A stretch of 64,000 bases of DNA from CBDCVY01 sp965223245 (lineage in GTDB: Bacteria; Nitrospinota; Nitrospinia; Nitrospinales; Nitrospinaceae), in assembly GCA_965223245.1 (NCBI GenBank), contig CBDCVY010000013.1:3472001-3536000 (forward strand), in the 5' to 3' direction. Below are positions 7,796 through 16,058 of the stretch, piece by piece. The notes under the pieces are model-generated. The model did not search any database, was not told the DNA's origin, and saw nothing but the letters and a program-made list of their open reading frames with translations. The number at the start of each line of letters is the position of its first letter. Position 1 is the stretch's first letter. A program made the position numbers and the translations under genes.

Positions 7796-9070
7796 ATGAA
7801 TCACGAACCTGTTATTCAAACCGAACCGGCAAGCCCTTCGCGCATGACTCAGGAGTACCAGGTATTGCATGAAGTGGCGAAAACCCTTCAAACAACCGAG
7901 GATTTAAAAACCATATTACTAAAAGTTCTTCGGGTGATCACTCAGTTTGATGAATTAAAAGTGGAACGTAAAGCCGGAATTTTTTTAGCGGATGGTGAAA
8001 AAAAGGTCCTTCGCCTGTATTGCACCATTGGAGATTTTACGGATGAATTTTTGGAAAAGGAAAAAGTGATCCCTTATGGAGACTGTTTATGCGGTCGGGT
8101 TGCGGAAACCGGTCAACTGTTGCTGAGCGACAATTGTTTTTCCGATACGCGGCATGAAAGACGCTTCAAAGAAATGACGGCTCATGGACATTACATCATT
8201 CCTTTAAAAAGTGGACATTCTTTAACGGGAGTTTTGTTTCTTTATACGGATCCATCCCCCAATTGGTATTTACACAGTCAGGAGGTTCTCCTTTCCATTG
8301 GCGGTCTTATTGGGAATGCGATTGAATTAAAAAAATTTGAAACAGAGCTCACCGAGTACAAAAATCATCTCGAACAGTTGGTTCAAAATAAAACCGAAGA
8401 TTTAACCGAAGTGAATAACCGATTGCGTAACTTAAGCCATCGGTTGCAATCGATGCGAGAAGAAGAAAAAACACGCATTGCCCGTGAGGTGCATGATGAA
8501 TTAGGCCAATCTTTGACGACGCTGCGGGTGGATCTGTTGTGTATGGAAAAGGAGTTTCCACCGGAGCAAGATGCTTTTAAGAAACGTGTTCATTCTCAAG
8601 TGGAACTCATTGAAGGTACCATTAAATCCGTTCAGCGTATTTGCACTGAGTTGCGGCCACAGATTTTGGATGTCTTTGGGTTTTGCGATGCGTTGGCTTG
8701 GCAAGCCAAAGAATATGAAAAACGAACGGACCTTAGTTTTGAATTAGCCTGTTTGGACAAACCTATTGAATTGGATAGAGAACTGACTACGGCGTTATTC
8801 AGGATTTTCCAGGAAACCATTACTAATGTGCTGCGTCACTCCAACGCGACGAAGGTGAAAGTTTCTTTCGAGAATATCGAGAATCAACTCATTCTTAAAA
8901 TTCAGGACAATGGCAAAGGCATCTCCCCGGAGAAAATTAATGATCCGGAATCCATTGGGCTTTTGGGGATGCGTGAGCGAATTCAAATATGGGACGGAAA
9001 TGTTTCTATTCAAGGGGAACCGAACGTTGGAACCACAGTAACCGTGACTATTCCTTGGCCGGCTCAATGA
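7796..9070 (+). CDS. GAF-domain sensor histidine kinase, NarL-partner type
   Basis: This 424-residue cytoplasmic kinase has a GAF domain (about residues 25-180, with IPYGDCLCGRVAETGQLLL), a coiled coil (about 180-215), a HisKA_3 dimerisation domain with the phosphoacceptor His233 in AREVHDELGQS, and a HATPase_c domain (FRIFQETITNVLRHSNA, IQDNGKGI, IGLLGMRERI). No membrane segment is seen, so it should sense a soluble or bound cofactor signal. Its stop overlaps the start of the response-regulator gene by 4 bases (ATGA), pairing the two. Confidence 0.92.
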   Translation: MNHEPVIQTEPASPSRMTQEYQVLHEVAKTLQTTEDLKTILLKVLRVITQFDELKVERKAGIFLADGEKKVLRLYCTIGDFTDEFLEKEKVIPYGDCLCGRVAETGQLLLSDNCFSDTRHERRFKEMTAHGHYIIPLKSGHSLTGVLFLYTDPSPNWYLHSQEVLLSIGGLIGNAIELKKFETELTEYKNHLEQLVQNKTEDLTEVNNRLRNLSHRLQSMREEEKTRIAREVHDELGQSLTTLRVDLLCMEKEFPPEQDAFKKRVHSQVELIEGTIKSVQRICTELRPQILDVFGFCDALAWQAKEYEKRTDLSFELACLDKPIELDRELTTALFRIFQETITNVLRHSNATKVKVSFENIENQLILKIQDNGKGISPEKINDPESIGLLGMRERIQIWDGNVSIQGEPNVGTTVTVTIPWPAQ

Positions 9071-9720
9071 AAACATCATCTGGGAAAATAAAGATACTCG
9101 TTGCCGATGATCATGCGATTGCCCGCCAGGGTGTGCGCATGATTATTTCGCAGGCAGCAGATATGGAAATTGTGGGAGAAGCAGAAAACGGAAACGACGC
9201 TCTCAGACAAATTCAAAAACTGGATGTAGATGTTTTGATCATGGACATTGAAATGCCGGAAAAGAGCGGTTGGGATGCTTTATTGGAAATACAATCGATT
9301 CGGCCCAAGTTGCCGGTTCTGATTTTAAGCATCTTTCCGGAAGATCATTATGGGACAAGATTCCTCAAAGCCGGCGCCGCGGGATACCTTTCTAAAGCCA
9401 GCACTCCCGATGAAGTGGTCGAAGCGATTCGGCGAGTGCATCGAGGTGGAAAATACGTCAGCCAAAACCTGGCAGAAAAATTAGTGACCGACCTCACCCA
9501 TGATACCGACAAACCGCTGCATGAAACATTGTCGGATCGGGAGTTCCAGGTGTTTCAATTGATCGCCTCCGGAAAAAAGCTTTCCGAGATTGCCGACCAA
9601 TTGGCATTAGGGGTGACCACAATCAGTTCTTACCGCTCCCGCATTTTCGAAAAAATGAATTTCAAAACCAACACCGACCTCATCCATTACGCCCTGCAGA
9701 ATAAACTTATTTCTCACTAA
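9067..9720 (+). CDS. NarL/FixJ-family response regulator
   Basis: The 217-residue protein has a receiver domain with an intact acidic pocket (D14, D15), phosphoacceptor Asp60 in LIMDIEMPEK and the conserved Lys in GYLSKAS, followed by a LuxR-type helix-turn-helix (LSDREFQVFQLIASGKKLSE, then TTISSYRSRIFEKM). I chose the ATG at 9067 because it gives the ATGA overlap with the kinase and a standard receiver start (KIKILVADDH); a longer frame exists upstream but lies inside the kinase gene. It is the output partner of that kinase. Confidence 0.93.
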   Translation: MKTSSGKIKILVADDHAIARQGVRMIISQAADMEIVGEAENGNDALRQIQKLDVDVLIMDIEMPEKSGWDALLEIQSIRPKLPVLILSIFPEDHYGTRFLKAGAAGYLSKASTPDEVVEAIRRVHRGGKYVSQNLAEKLVTDLTHDTDKPLHETLSDREFQVFQLIASGKKLSEIADQLALGVTTISSYRSRIFEKMNFKTNTDLIHYALQNKLISH

Positions 9721-9949
9721 ACTTCTTTGTGTAACAAAAAAATTGTTGATAAACCCCAATTGTTAAAAACATAATTAAGAACCCAATCGACCTTAAGAAA
9801 AATTTTAAGAATAGTTTCATAAGTTTTAACTTTTCATTCCTTTGTTGAGCCCACCCATTTTTTAAGTAAATAGAAAATTCGGTTTTACCGTAATACCTTT
9901 TCCTGGTTTTAAGTACCGAAACGTATTTATCATGGGGTGTGTGAGTCAT
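9707..9949 (-). CDS. Possible small membrane protein
   Basis: An 80-residue frame starting MTHTPHDKY has a basic N-terminal half and one hydrophobic helix (about residues 47-68, FFLRSIGFLIMFLTIGVYQQ). It overlaps the end of the convergent response-regulator gene by 14 bases. A GGGGG stretch upstream of the ATG could serve for ribosome binding. I do not recognise a family, and it may be non-coding. Confidence 0.3.
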   Translation of the reverse strand: MTHTPHDKYVSVLKTRKRYYGKTEFSIYLKNGWAQQRNEKLKLMKLFLKFFLRSIGFLIMFLTIGVYQQFFCYTKKFSEK

Positions 9950-10064
9950 AGCCCCCATCTGAAATCGAATGAATTGGGCTTATCCACCGAAATATTCTTC
10001 CTAATAATTTTGAAGCAAATTTTTAAAACTTTAATTCATAAAGAGTTAAAGCATTCTAATTTTT

Positions 10065-10082
10065 TTGGCATCGTTCTTGCTT
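10065..10082 (+). promoter_or_regulatory. Sigma-54 promoter
   Basis: TTGGCATCGTTCTTGCTT matches the -24 GG / -12 GC consensus (TTGGCACG-N4-TTGC) with exactly ten bases between GG and GC. It lies about 100 bases before the DUF1328 gene at 10180, near a sigma-54 activator gene at 11954. Confidence 0.7.
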
Positions 10083-10179
10083 TTAAAAGGAAATCATACA
10101 GGCGAAGCGCGATTGGCTGATTTCATAAGCTCCCTACTAAATCGCCTAACCGTTTAAATAATTTTAAAGGAGAGAGATC

Positions 10180-10353
10180 ATGCTCAGTTGGGCCGTAACA
10201 TTTTTTATCATCGCGTTGATTGCAGCCGTTTTGGGTTTTGGTGGTATTGCCGGAACCGCGGCTGGAATTGCACAAATATTTTTCTACATTTTTTTAGTTT
10301 TACTTTTAATTTCTGTGGTTATGCACGTTGTAAGGGGAAGGCCTCCTTTATAA
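10180..10353 (+). CDS. DUF1328-family small membrane protein
   Basis: A 57-residue protein starting MLSWAVTFFIIALIAAVLGF and ending GRPPL matches the DUF1328 (YtjA-like) pattern: two hydrophobic helices joined by GGIAGTAAGIA. The family is stress-associated but its function is not established. AAAGGAGAGAG precedes the ATG. It sits downstream of a sigma-54 promoter and 45 bases before a CsbD gene, so the two are probably an operon. A paralogue is at 15894. Confidence 0.88.
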   Translation: MLSWAVTFFIIALIAAVLGFGGIAGTAAGIAQIFFYIFLVLLLISVVMHVVRGRPPL

Positions 10354-10398
10354 ACGCGTATGAATCCATTCTCTTATTTAGATCAGAAAGGAGAAGCT

Positions 10399-10605
10399 AT
10401 GAATAAGGATATTGCTGAAGGCAAATGGAAACAACTTAAGGGAAAGGTAAGGGAAACCTGGGGAAAACTCACGGACGATGAAATCGATAAAATCAACGGA
10501 AGAGCCCAACAACTTTCCGGCGTGATACAAGAAAAGTATGGCGTATCCAAGGAAGAAGCGGAAGAACAAACGGAAGCGTTCAGAAAGCAACATGGATGTG
10601 ACTGA
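10399..10605 (+). CDS. CsbD-family stress protein
   Basis: The 68-residue product begins MNKDIAEGKWKQLKGKVRE, the CsbD signature (N-x6-GxWxQLKG), followed by WGKLTDDEIDKINGR. CsbD proteins are small, highly charged general-stress proteins (sigma-B controlled in Bacillus) with no known biochemical activity. I chose the ATG at 10399 because AGAAAGGAGAAG precedes it; an in-frame ATG at 10360 adds 13 unconserved residues. It is probably co-transcribed with the DUF1328 gene. Confidence 0.9.
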   Translation: MNKDIAEGKWKQLKGKVRETWGKLTDDEIDKINGRAQQLSGVIQEKYGVSKEEAEEQTEAFRKQHGCD

Positions 10606-10867
10606 GCTCTATATAATTTTTATTCGATAACTTTTTGGTTGAATCAGTTTTTTCAAGTTATAAAAAAATAATAATGAAATATTCGAAGCAAGCAAGTGGT
10701 GAGAGCATGGAGGAGGGACCCACCGCCTGGCGGTATCTTTGAAAACCAAAAAGGGCACTTTGGTTGAAAAGACCATCCGCCAGGCAAAATTGCTACGCAT
10801 CACGGTTTTGTTTAAAGACTTTAAATTTTAATCGGATATCTAAAAATTTTTTGAGGAGATTAGAAAA

Positions 10868-11551
10868 ATGGCTCACGTTAATAAAAAAACAGCAGGCAAT
10901 CCATTCAAGCTTGTTATTGCTCTGGCGACATTCACAGCTATGATAGTTGTGAGTTCCGGCGCGCAAGCCATGAATGATTCCAAGACGAAATCCACCAAAG
11001 CCAAATCTGAAGAATGCATGGACAAGGAATCCAAAGGTCAAGACACTTGGATTCAGGGAAAGTTGGAAGGGGCTTATCTGTTGAACCGGCATTTGAATCC
11101 GGTAGAAATTGATACGGAGGTAAAAAGTGGAACGGTGTTTCTTTCCGGGAACGTAGATTCGGATATCGAAAAGGATTTAGCAGGTGAGATCGCAAAAAGT
11201 ATTGAGGGCGTTAAAAGTGTAGAGAATAAGCTAACAGTTCGTCCCGAAAACTTTAAAAAAAATTCCGAAAAATCTGCAAAAAAAGAATCTGATTCCGATG
11301 ATCATAAAGACAGAACTTTTGTGCAAAAAATAAAAGACGCTTCCATAACAGCAGCGGTAAAAGTGAAACTGCTTGCGAATTCCAACACCGATGGCAGCGA
11401 TATCAATGTGGATACTATGAGACAAGCCGTGACGTTAAACGGAAAAGTGGATTCCGATCAGGAGAGAGAACTGGCTGAAAAAATCGCTTCGAATACGGAA
11501 GACGTTGTCAAAGTGATCAATAAGTTGAAGGTAGAAAAATCAAAAGGATAA
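10868..11551 (+). CDS. Periplasmic protein with two BON domains (OsmY-like)
   Basis: The 227-residue protein has an N-terminal signal sequence (hydrophobic about residues 14-36, possible cleavage after AQA) followed by two BON domains at about residues 60-120 and 147-225. Each ends in the hallmark GTVFLSGNVDSDIEKDLAGE / AVTLNGKVDSDQERELAEK plus a VxxVxNKL strand. BON domains bind phospholipid and occur in osmotically induced periplasmic proteins. A charged, Lys/Ser-rich linker joins them. It belongs to the stress island and is followed by a strong terminator. Confidence 0.88.
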   Translation: MAHVNKKTAGNPFKLVIALATFTAMIVVSSGAQAMNDSKTKSTKAKSEECMDKESKGQDTWIQGKLEGAYLLNRHLNPVEIDTEVKSGTVFLSGNVDSDIEKDLAGEIAKSIEGVKSVENKLTVRPENFKKNSEKSAKKESDSDDHKDRTFVQKIKDASITAAVKVKLLANSNTDGSDINVDTMRQAVTLNGKVDSDQERELAEKIASNTEDVVKVINKLKVEKSKG

Positions 11552-11598
11552 GTTGGTATGTTATTGATTAGCCTCTAGTCCCCTCTATTGGCTGTTAG

Positions 11599-11640
11599 AC
11601 CGACCTTACTTTTTTTATAAAGTAAGGTCGGTTTCTTTTA
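11599..11640 (+). terminator. Rho-independent terminator after the BON gene
   Basis: A 14-bp perfect stem (ACCGACCTTACTTT / AAAGTAAGGTCGGT) with a 6-base loop is followed by TTTCTTTTA. It lies 48 bases past the stop. Confidence 0.85.
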
Positions 11641-11651
11641 TAACCCTCAAC

Positions 11652-11799
11652 TTGAAATTACGGTTTTGGTGGATTTCAACCTTAACACTGTCAATGAACT
11701 CTCTCGAATTAGAATCACCGGTTTAGATAGATTTCAACTGCGCCGGTGCCTATGAAATCCCCAATTTGACATCACGGTTTAGGTGGATTTCAACCTTAA
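11652..11799. repeat. Three direct repeats, about 34 bp each, at 56-58 bp spacing
   Basis: Copies at about 11652-11685, 11709-11742 and 11765-11799 share a TCACGGTTTAGGTGGATTTC-type core followed by AACCTTAA; the first and third are closest and the middle one is diverged. They fill the gap between the BON terminator and the sigma-54 activator gene. The function is unknown; they may be binding sites for a helical-phase-spaced regulator or degraded duplications. Confidence 0.6.
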
Positions 11800-11953
11800 T
11801 ATAAAATAGGTTTACCGAGGTTTAACCCTTAATTATTCAGTTGTGTTTTAGGGTTCAATGAGCTACGTTTGTTTCAAATTATTATTCCATTCTTGTGGGT
11901 TACTCGATTGATATTTGTACGATTTGGATGTTGATTTTAGGGAGTGAGATGTC

Positions 11954-13399
11954 ATGTCAAAAAAAATGCTGATTATCAAGCACAACACTGAATCGGGAGC
12001 AAACTTGGAAAAACATTACCATGAGCAAGGTTGGTGGGTAAAGTTTACATCCAGTATTGGAGAGGCGAAAAAGTTTATTTCTGATCAAGATTGGTCCCCA
12101 CAAGTTATCCTCGCAAATCTTGGGTTGTCCGACGGAAAAATCCTCGATCATCTTGAAGAGTTTCAAAGTCAAACCGAATTTTCTGAATGGATATTTATTG
12201 TAGATGTATCAGAGCAGAAAGACCTGGATAAGGTAGATGCCCTGGCATACGATTATCTGAAAAAACCTTTCGATCAAAAACGACTGGATATTTTAGTCGC
12301 CCGCGCTCATCGTGCCGCTATATGTAATCATAAGTTAGACAACTTTGAACTTTCGATTAGAAAAAAATATCGAATTGATTCTTATTTGGGAAGTAGCGAA
12401 CCGGTACAAGAACTAAAAGGAATGCTGGAGGAGCTGACGAAAATTGAAATCAATACCATGATTATTAATGGTGAAACCGGTACAGGAAAGGGACTGGTGG
12501 CACGAATTCTCCACCACGCGAGTGATTTGCGCAAAGAAGGACCCCTTGTAGAAATGAATTGCGCCGGTCTTCCCAGGGAACTGATGGAATCGGAAATATT
12601 CGGTCACGAAGCGGGAGCCTTTACCGGAGCGAAAAGCCGCCATCGGGGTTATATGGAACAAGCCGATGGTGGAACGCTGTTCATGGATGAAATTGGAGAT
12701 ATGCCGATGGACCTTCAGGCAAAATTACTCAAGTCCATTGAAGATAAAAAAATCAGGCGGCTTGGAGGTGAACGAGAAATTTCCCTGGATGTACAAATCA
12801 TTGCGGCTTCCGGCATTGATTTGAAGGAAGCGGTAGTTAAAAAAGAATTTCGTGATGATCTATATCATCGATTGTCAGTATTCTGCTTGAGTCTGCCCCC
12901 ATTACGCAGTAGGAAAAGTGATCTCGTCGAATTAGTTCCTAACATCATTGCTGAGTATAATCTTAAAGCTAAAAAACATGTGAAAACAATTCCCGATACA
13001 GTTTGGACAGAATTGATGGAATATGACTGGCCGGGAAACATTCGAGAATTACGTAATGTGATTGAGCGGTGTGTGCTCTTATCAAAAGATGAAGTCTTTC
13101 CGGAGCGTTGGCTTCAACTTAAGGAATACTGCACGCCCATTAAAGAAGGTGCTTCAACGGAAAATGTTCCCGAAACAGACAACCCTCCTGAAGAAGGTTA
13201 TTGTCATGTAGATGATAACAGCCGCGTCATCATTCCGTTAGATGGAAGTATGTCATTAGAAGAGATGGATAAACATATTATTCATACTGCTCTGCAAAAG
13301 GCCAATTTTAACGTCACCGAAACGGCACGAAGTCTGGGAACCACGCGGGAAACCCTTCGATATAGAATGCAGAAGTACAATCTTAAAAACGAAAGCTGA
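11954..13399 (+). CDS. Sigma-54-dependent activator with a degenerate receiver domain
   Basis: The 481-residue NtrC-like protein has a receiver-like domain (residues 5-120), an AAA+ domain with Walker A GETGTGKG (from residue 173), the sigma-54-contact loop GAFTGA (from residue 221) and Walker B LFMDEIGDM, and a Fis-type helix-turn-helix (ARSLGTTRETLRYRMQKYNL). The receiver is degenerate: the phosphoacceptor position is Asn55 (VILANLGLSDG) and the N-terminal acidic pair is replaced by Lys-His. The Lys of DYLKKPF is kept. Control by phosphorylation is therefore unlikely. It sits between two sigma-54 promoters (10065, 13571), which it plausibly activates. Confidence 0.93.
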   Translation: MSKKMLIIKHNTESGANLEKHYHEQGWWVKFTSSIGEAKKFISDQDWSPQVILANLGLSDGKILDHLEEFQSQTEFSEWIFIVDVSEQKDLDKVDALAYDYLKKPFDQKRLDILVARAHRAAICNHKLDNFELSIRKKYRIDSYLGSSEPVQELKGMLEELTKIEINTMIINGETGTGKGLVARILHHASDLRKEGPLVEMNCAGLPRELMESEIFGHEAGAFTGAKSRHRGYMEQADGGTLFMDEIGDMPMDLQAKLLKSIEDKKIRRLGGEREISLDVQIIAASGIDLKEAVVKKEFRDDLYHRLSVFCLSLPPLRSRKSDLVELVPNIIAEYNLKAKKHVKTIPDTVWTELMEYDWPGNIRELRNVIERCVLLSKDEVFPERWLQLKEYCTPIKEGASTENVPETDNPPEEGYCHVDDNSRVIIPLDGSMSLEEMDKHIIHTALQKANFNVTETARSLGTTRETLRYRMQKYNLKNES

Positions 13400-13570
13400 A
13401 ATTTTTTCCCTGAAAAACCCTCCTCGCAACATTTCTTATTATCCGTACCGGAAGTTTTTTGGCACATGACTGGTTGGGGAAATGCCCCCTCTGCGGTGAA
13501 TATCCACCGACATATAACCGGTTCGTTATAGTTATCCCTTGATTTTTAAGGCTCTGCGATTGGTTTCGTC

Positions 13571-13587
13571 TTGGCATAAATACTGCA
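13571..13587 (+). promoter_or_regulatory. Sigma-54 promoter
   Basis: TTGGCATAAATACTGCA keeps the -24 GG and -12 GC with ten bases between them. It ends about 37 bases before the coiled-coil gene at 13624, which is an ideal distance. Confidence 0.7.
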
Positions 13588-13623
13588 TTATCAAATTAAA
13601 ACCGCGTATTTGTATCTATCGTT

Positions 13624-13914
13624 ATGAATAATCATGAAATCGTAAGCAAGATGGAAGCGCAATTAGAAGAAATCGATAATGAAATTGTGCAAATTACCAA
13701 AACGATTAAAAAGGTTTATCCGGATTGGGACCTTCCCCTGTCACTAAGAAAAAATTTTGATGGGTTAACTGATTTAAGAAAAGATTATGCGGATCTGGTT
13801 CAGGGTATGAAATCAACCATAGAAAACTCCTGGGAAGAAATGGAAAACGGAGCCGGCAGTTTATTTATACAACTTTCTGATTCCATTCAAAAAATCAAAG
13901 ATGAATTGAGTTGA
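13624..13914 (+). CDS. Coiled-coil hypothetical protein
   Basis: A 96-residue acidic, helical protein with a heptad-like N-terminal half (KMEAQLEEIDNEIVQITKTI) and no signal peptide. I do not recognise a named family. It resembles in composition the small coiled-coil proteins at 14901 and 15231. It is the first gene behind the sigma-54 promoter at 13571 and is followed 73 bases later by a ferritin-like gene, so it is probably part of the same stress transcript. Confidence 0.7.
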   Translation: MNNHEIVSKMEAQLEEIDNEIVQITKTIKKVYPDWDLPLSLRKNFDGLTDLRKDYADLVQGMKSTIENSWEEMENGAGSLFIQLSDSIQKIKDELS

Positions 13915-13987
13915 TTATTAAGAAGTTTTTATTTTTTGCTGCAAGTTGAAGTGAGAACGAAATAATTTTTAATTTTTGAGGATTTAA

Positions 13988-14410
13988 ATGGATATTACCA
14001 AAGAAAAACTGATTGAGGAACTAAATAAAGATCTTGAATGGGAATACGCAGCCGCGGTTCAGTATGTACAGCATGCGGCCATGATTAAAGGAGCACAGTA
14101 CAAATCCATGCAGGAAGAACTTTTATTGCATTCTAAGGAAGAAATGCAGCATGCGGCCATGATTTCCGAGCAGGTAGAATTTTTAGGAGGGGTTCCCACC
14201 ATACAAATTGAAGAGAGGGAAATATCCGACGAGAGTATCACCATGCTTGAACAAGATTTGAAAGGTGAAGAAACCGCCATTACACGTTACAAAGAACGAA
14301 TTCGGCAGGCCGAGGAGTTGGGTGAGTATGGTTTGCGTCGAATTCTTGAAGATATTTTAATTCAGGAAGAAGAACACAAACGCGACCTATTAGATGCATT
14401 AGAAATATAA
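13988..14410 (+). CDS. Ferritin-like (bacterioferritin-type) protein
   Basis: The 140-residue helical protein has a ferritin-like di-iron pattern: LEWEYAAAVQYVQHA (Glu in helix 1), HSKEEMQHAAMI (ExxH in helix 2), a long loop, LKGEETAITRYKERI (helix 3) and DILIQEEEHKRDLL (ExxH in helix 4). It should bind a dinuclear iron centre and store iron or detoxify peroxide. It lacks the heme-ligating Met arrangement that would identify a true bacterioferritin with certainty. It lies behind the sigma-54-linked coiled-coil gene. Confidence 0.85.
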   Translation: MDITKEKLIEELNKDLEWEYAAAVQYVQHAAMIKGAQYKSMQEELLLHSKEEMQHAAMISEQVEFLGGVPTIQIEEREISDESITMLEQDLKGEETAITRYKERIRQAEELGEYGLRRILEDILIQEEEHKRDLLDALEI

Positions 14411-14498
14411 CTCAACCGGTTCCGATTCCATTTTTAATTCGCGTTCCATGAATCCTAATGGAGCGTGGGCACAATCTTCTTGAGGAGGGTAGGAAGGA

Positions 14499-14828
14499 AT
14501 GTCGAATCAACGGAATTATTTGAATGGATTGGATAAAAAAGTGGAGCAGTTGTAATTTAAGGTTGAAACCCTGAAACAGCTGTTAGACGAAGCTCCGGGA
14601 GAAATTCAACAGCATTATGAAGAACAAATTTTCGATCTCCAATGTACCCTCAATACCTGGAGTTTTGTTGAGCAATTAGAATCTAATATTGAAGCGCTGA
14701 GACAGCGGCTGGACGAAGCTCCGAAAGAAATTCAACAACAATATAAAGAGCAAATTATGAACCTCCAATGTACTCTCAATACTTGGAGTTTTATTGTAAA
14801 AAAGAATATATTCTTCGAAAGTAGATAA
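14499..14828 (+). pseudogene. Broken coiled-coil paralogue with an internal duplication
   Basis: A frame starting MSNQRNYLNGLDKKVEQL is interrupted by TAA at 14553-14555, where the intact paralogue at 14901 has CAA (Gln), and otherwise stays open to a stop at 14826. Beyond the stop it holds two copies of the module ETLKQLLDEAPGEIQQHYEE / EALRQRLDEAPKEIQQQYKE, each followed by the same tail (LQCTLNTWSF). The second module is nearly identical to the intact gene, so this is a recent tandem duplication plus a nonsense mutation. Confidence 0.75.
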
Positions 14829-14900
14829 CCGTAAAAGGTTTTCTGAGTTCATAGATCCAAAAATAAATGAATATAATTTTCTTAAGGATGGTATCAAGGT

Positions 14901-15200
14901 ATGTTGAATAAACAGGATTACTTGAATGAGCTGGATAAAAAAGTCGAGCAGTTGCAATTTAATATTGAAACGCTGAGACAGCGGTTGGACGAAGCTCCGA
15001 AAGAAATTCAACAGCAATATAAAGAGCAAATTCAAAATCTACAAATAAAAATCGGAATTGTTAAAGAAGCTCAAAATCAACTTCAAGATGCTGAAGAGAG
15101 CGCATGGGAAAATTTGAAAAATGATTTAGATGTTCTTTGGAATGACTTATTAAAAACCTCCGAAGGATTTAAAACTTGGATTAAAAGTAAAATGTTATAA
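14901..15200 (+). CDS. Coiled-coil hypothetical protein
   Basis: A 99-residue protein, almost entirely helical and charged (LDKKVEQLQFNIETLRQRLD), with no signal peptide. Its first half is the source or sister of the duplicated modules in the broken copy at 14499. The C-terminal half ends in a Trp-rich helix (DVLWNDLLKTSEGFKTWIK). No known family is recognised. It precedes another coiled-coil gene by 30 bases, and both probably share a transcript. Confidence 0.75.
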   Translation: MLNKQDYLNELDKKVEQLQFNIETLRQRLDEAPKEIQQQYKEQIQNLQIKIGIVKEAQNQLQDAEESAWENLKNDLDVLWNDLLKTSEGFKTWIKSKML

Positions 15201-15230
15201 TCCTTTTTTTAAACATTTGGGAGATGAGAA

Positions 15231-15686
15231 ATGACACTTCGGAAAACAGGTCGTCTTGCATTCTTGATTGTCCTGGTTACGTTACTTGGCATCCCGTCAA
15301 CAGGGTTAGCGAAATCCTCTGACAGCAAATTGAATGAAGTGAAACAGGAAGCCCGAGAATTGATCAATGCACTTAAAGATTACACTTCCGATCAGCGTAA
15401 GGACGCAACTCAAAAAATCAAAACGGCTTTAAATAATTTAGATAATAGAATTGAAGCATTAGAAAAACGAATGGATAAAAAGTGGGATGGAATGAAAAAG
15501 TCCACACGTGAACAAGTAAGTGCTAACTTGAAAGCATTGCGTAAACAGAGGGCTCGAGTGGCAAAGGAATATGATCGTTTAAAAAACAGTTCTGTCGATG
15601 CTTGGCAACATATGAAAAAAGGTTTTTCTAAGGCATTTGCGGATCTCAATACTGCTTGGGAAAAAGTTGAAAACGAATTTGAGTAA
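15231..15686 (+). CDS. Exported coiled-coil protein
   Basis: The 151-residue product has a signal peptide (hydrophobic LAFLIVLVTLLGIPSTGLA, residues 9-27, with cleavage likely after GLA) and a mature domain of long amphipathic helices (LNNLDNRIEALEKRMDKKWD; LKALRKQRARVAKEYDRLK). GGGAGATG precedes the ATG. A periplasmic structural or stress role is plausible by analogy with its neighbours, but no named family is recognised. Confidence 0.75.
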   Translation: MTLRKTGRLAFLIVLVTLLGIPSTGLAKSSDSKLNEVKQEARELINALKDYTSDQRKDATQKIKTALNNLDNRIEALEKRMDKKWDGMKKSTREQVSANLKALRKQRARVAKEYDRLKNSSVDAWQHMKKGFSKAFADLNTAWEKVENEFE

Positions 15687-15712
15687 GAACAAATACCGGA
15701 CAAGGCTTCAAT

Positions 15713-15852
15713 GAGACCTTTGCATAACGAAGGAGTATTGAGCCAACAAAGTAATCCCAAAAGTTAGGACCCATGTTTGCCCTCTTTCCTAAAGAAGGTC
15801 AGGGTGATTGACCGCCTGGGGTTTCCATGTTTTGTTGTTACACAAAGCTCTT
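15713..15852. repeat. MITE-like element, full length with diverged right end
   Basis: A 140-bp element runs from GAGACCTTTGCATAA to TTACACAAAGCTCTT, the latter matching the inverted terminus at 12 of 15 positions. The interior has the shared CCCTCTTT/AAAGAAGG stem and GGGTGATTGACCGCCTGGGG. It separates the coiled-coil genes from the second DUF1328 gene. Confidence 0.7.
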
Positions 15853-15893
15853 GGCTTCAATAGGACCATCATTTTAATAAAAGGATATTAATC

Positions 15894-16058
15894 ATGATTT
15901 CATGGGCAGTTACATTTTTAATAATAGCCATCGTAGCCGGAGTATTGGGTTTAACCGGAATCGCCGGCGTTGCCACCAAGATTGCCTGGATTTTATTTGT
16001 GGTTGGATTGATTCTTGCTGTGGTATTTGCCCTTTTAGGCCGTCGACCTCCGATTTAA
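15894..16058 (+). CDS. DUF1328-family small membrane protein, second copy
   Basis: A 54-residue protein, MISWAVTFLIIAIVAGVLGL to GRRPPI, with the same two-helix plan and GIAGVATKIAWIL centre as the copy at 10180. AAAAGGATA precedes the ATG. Unlike its paralogue it has no visible sigma-54 promoter; a MITE occupies the upstream region and may have replaced or supplied regulatory sequence. Confidence 0.85.
   Translation: MISWAVTFLIIAIVAGVLGLTGIAGVATKIAWILFVVGLILAVVFALLGRRPPI

Noticed and set aside
14480..14500. GTGGGCACAATCTTCTTGAG as a sigma-54 promoter before the broken coiled-coil gene
   Set aside because: The GC of the -12 element is absent at ten bases from GG.
14676..15035. A minus-strand frame with repeated peptide LLFILLLNFFRSFVQPLSQR
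   Set aside because: It is the antisense of the duplicated coiled-coil modules; the hydrophobic repeats come from the opposite strand's Gln/Lys-rich codons.
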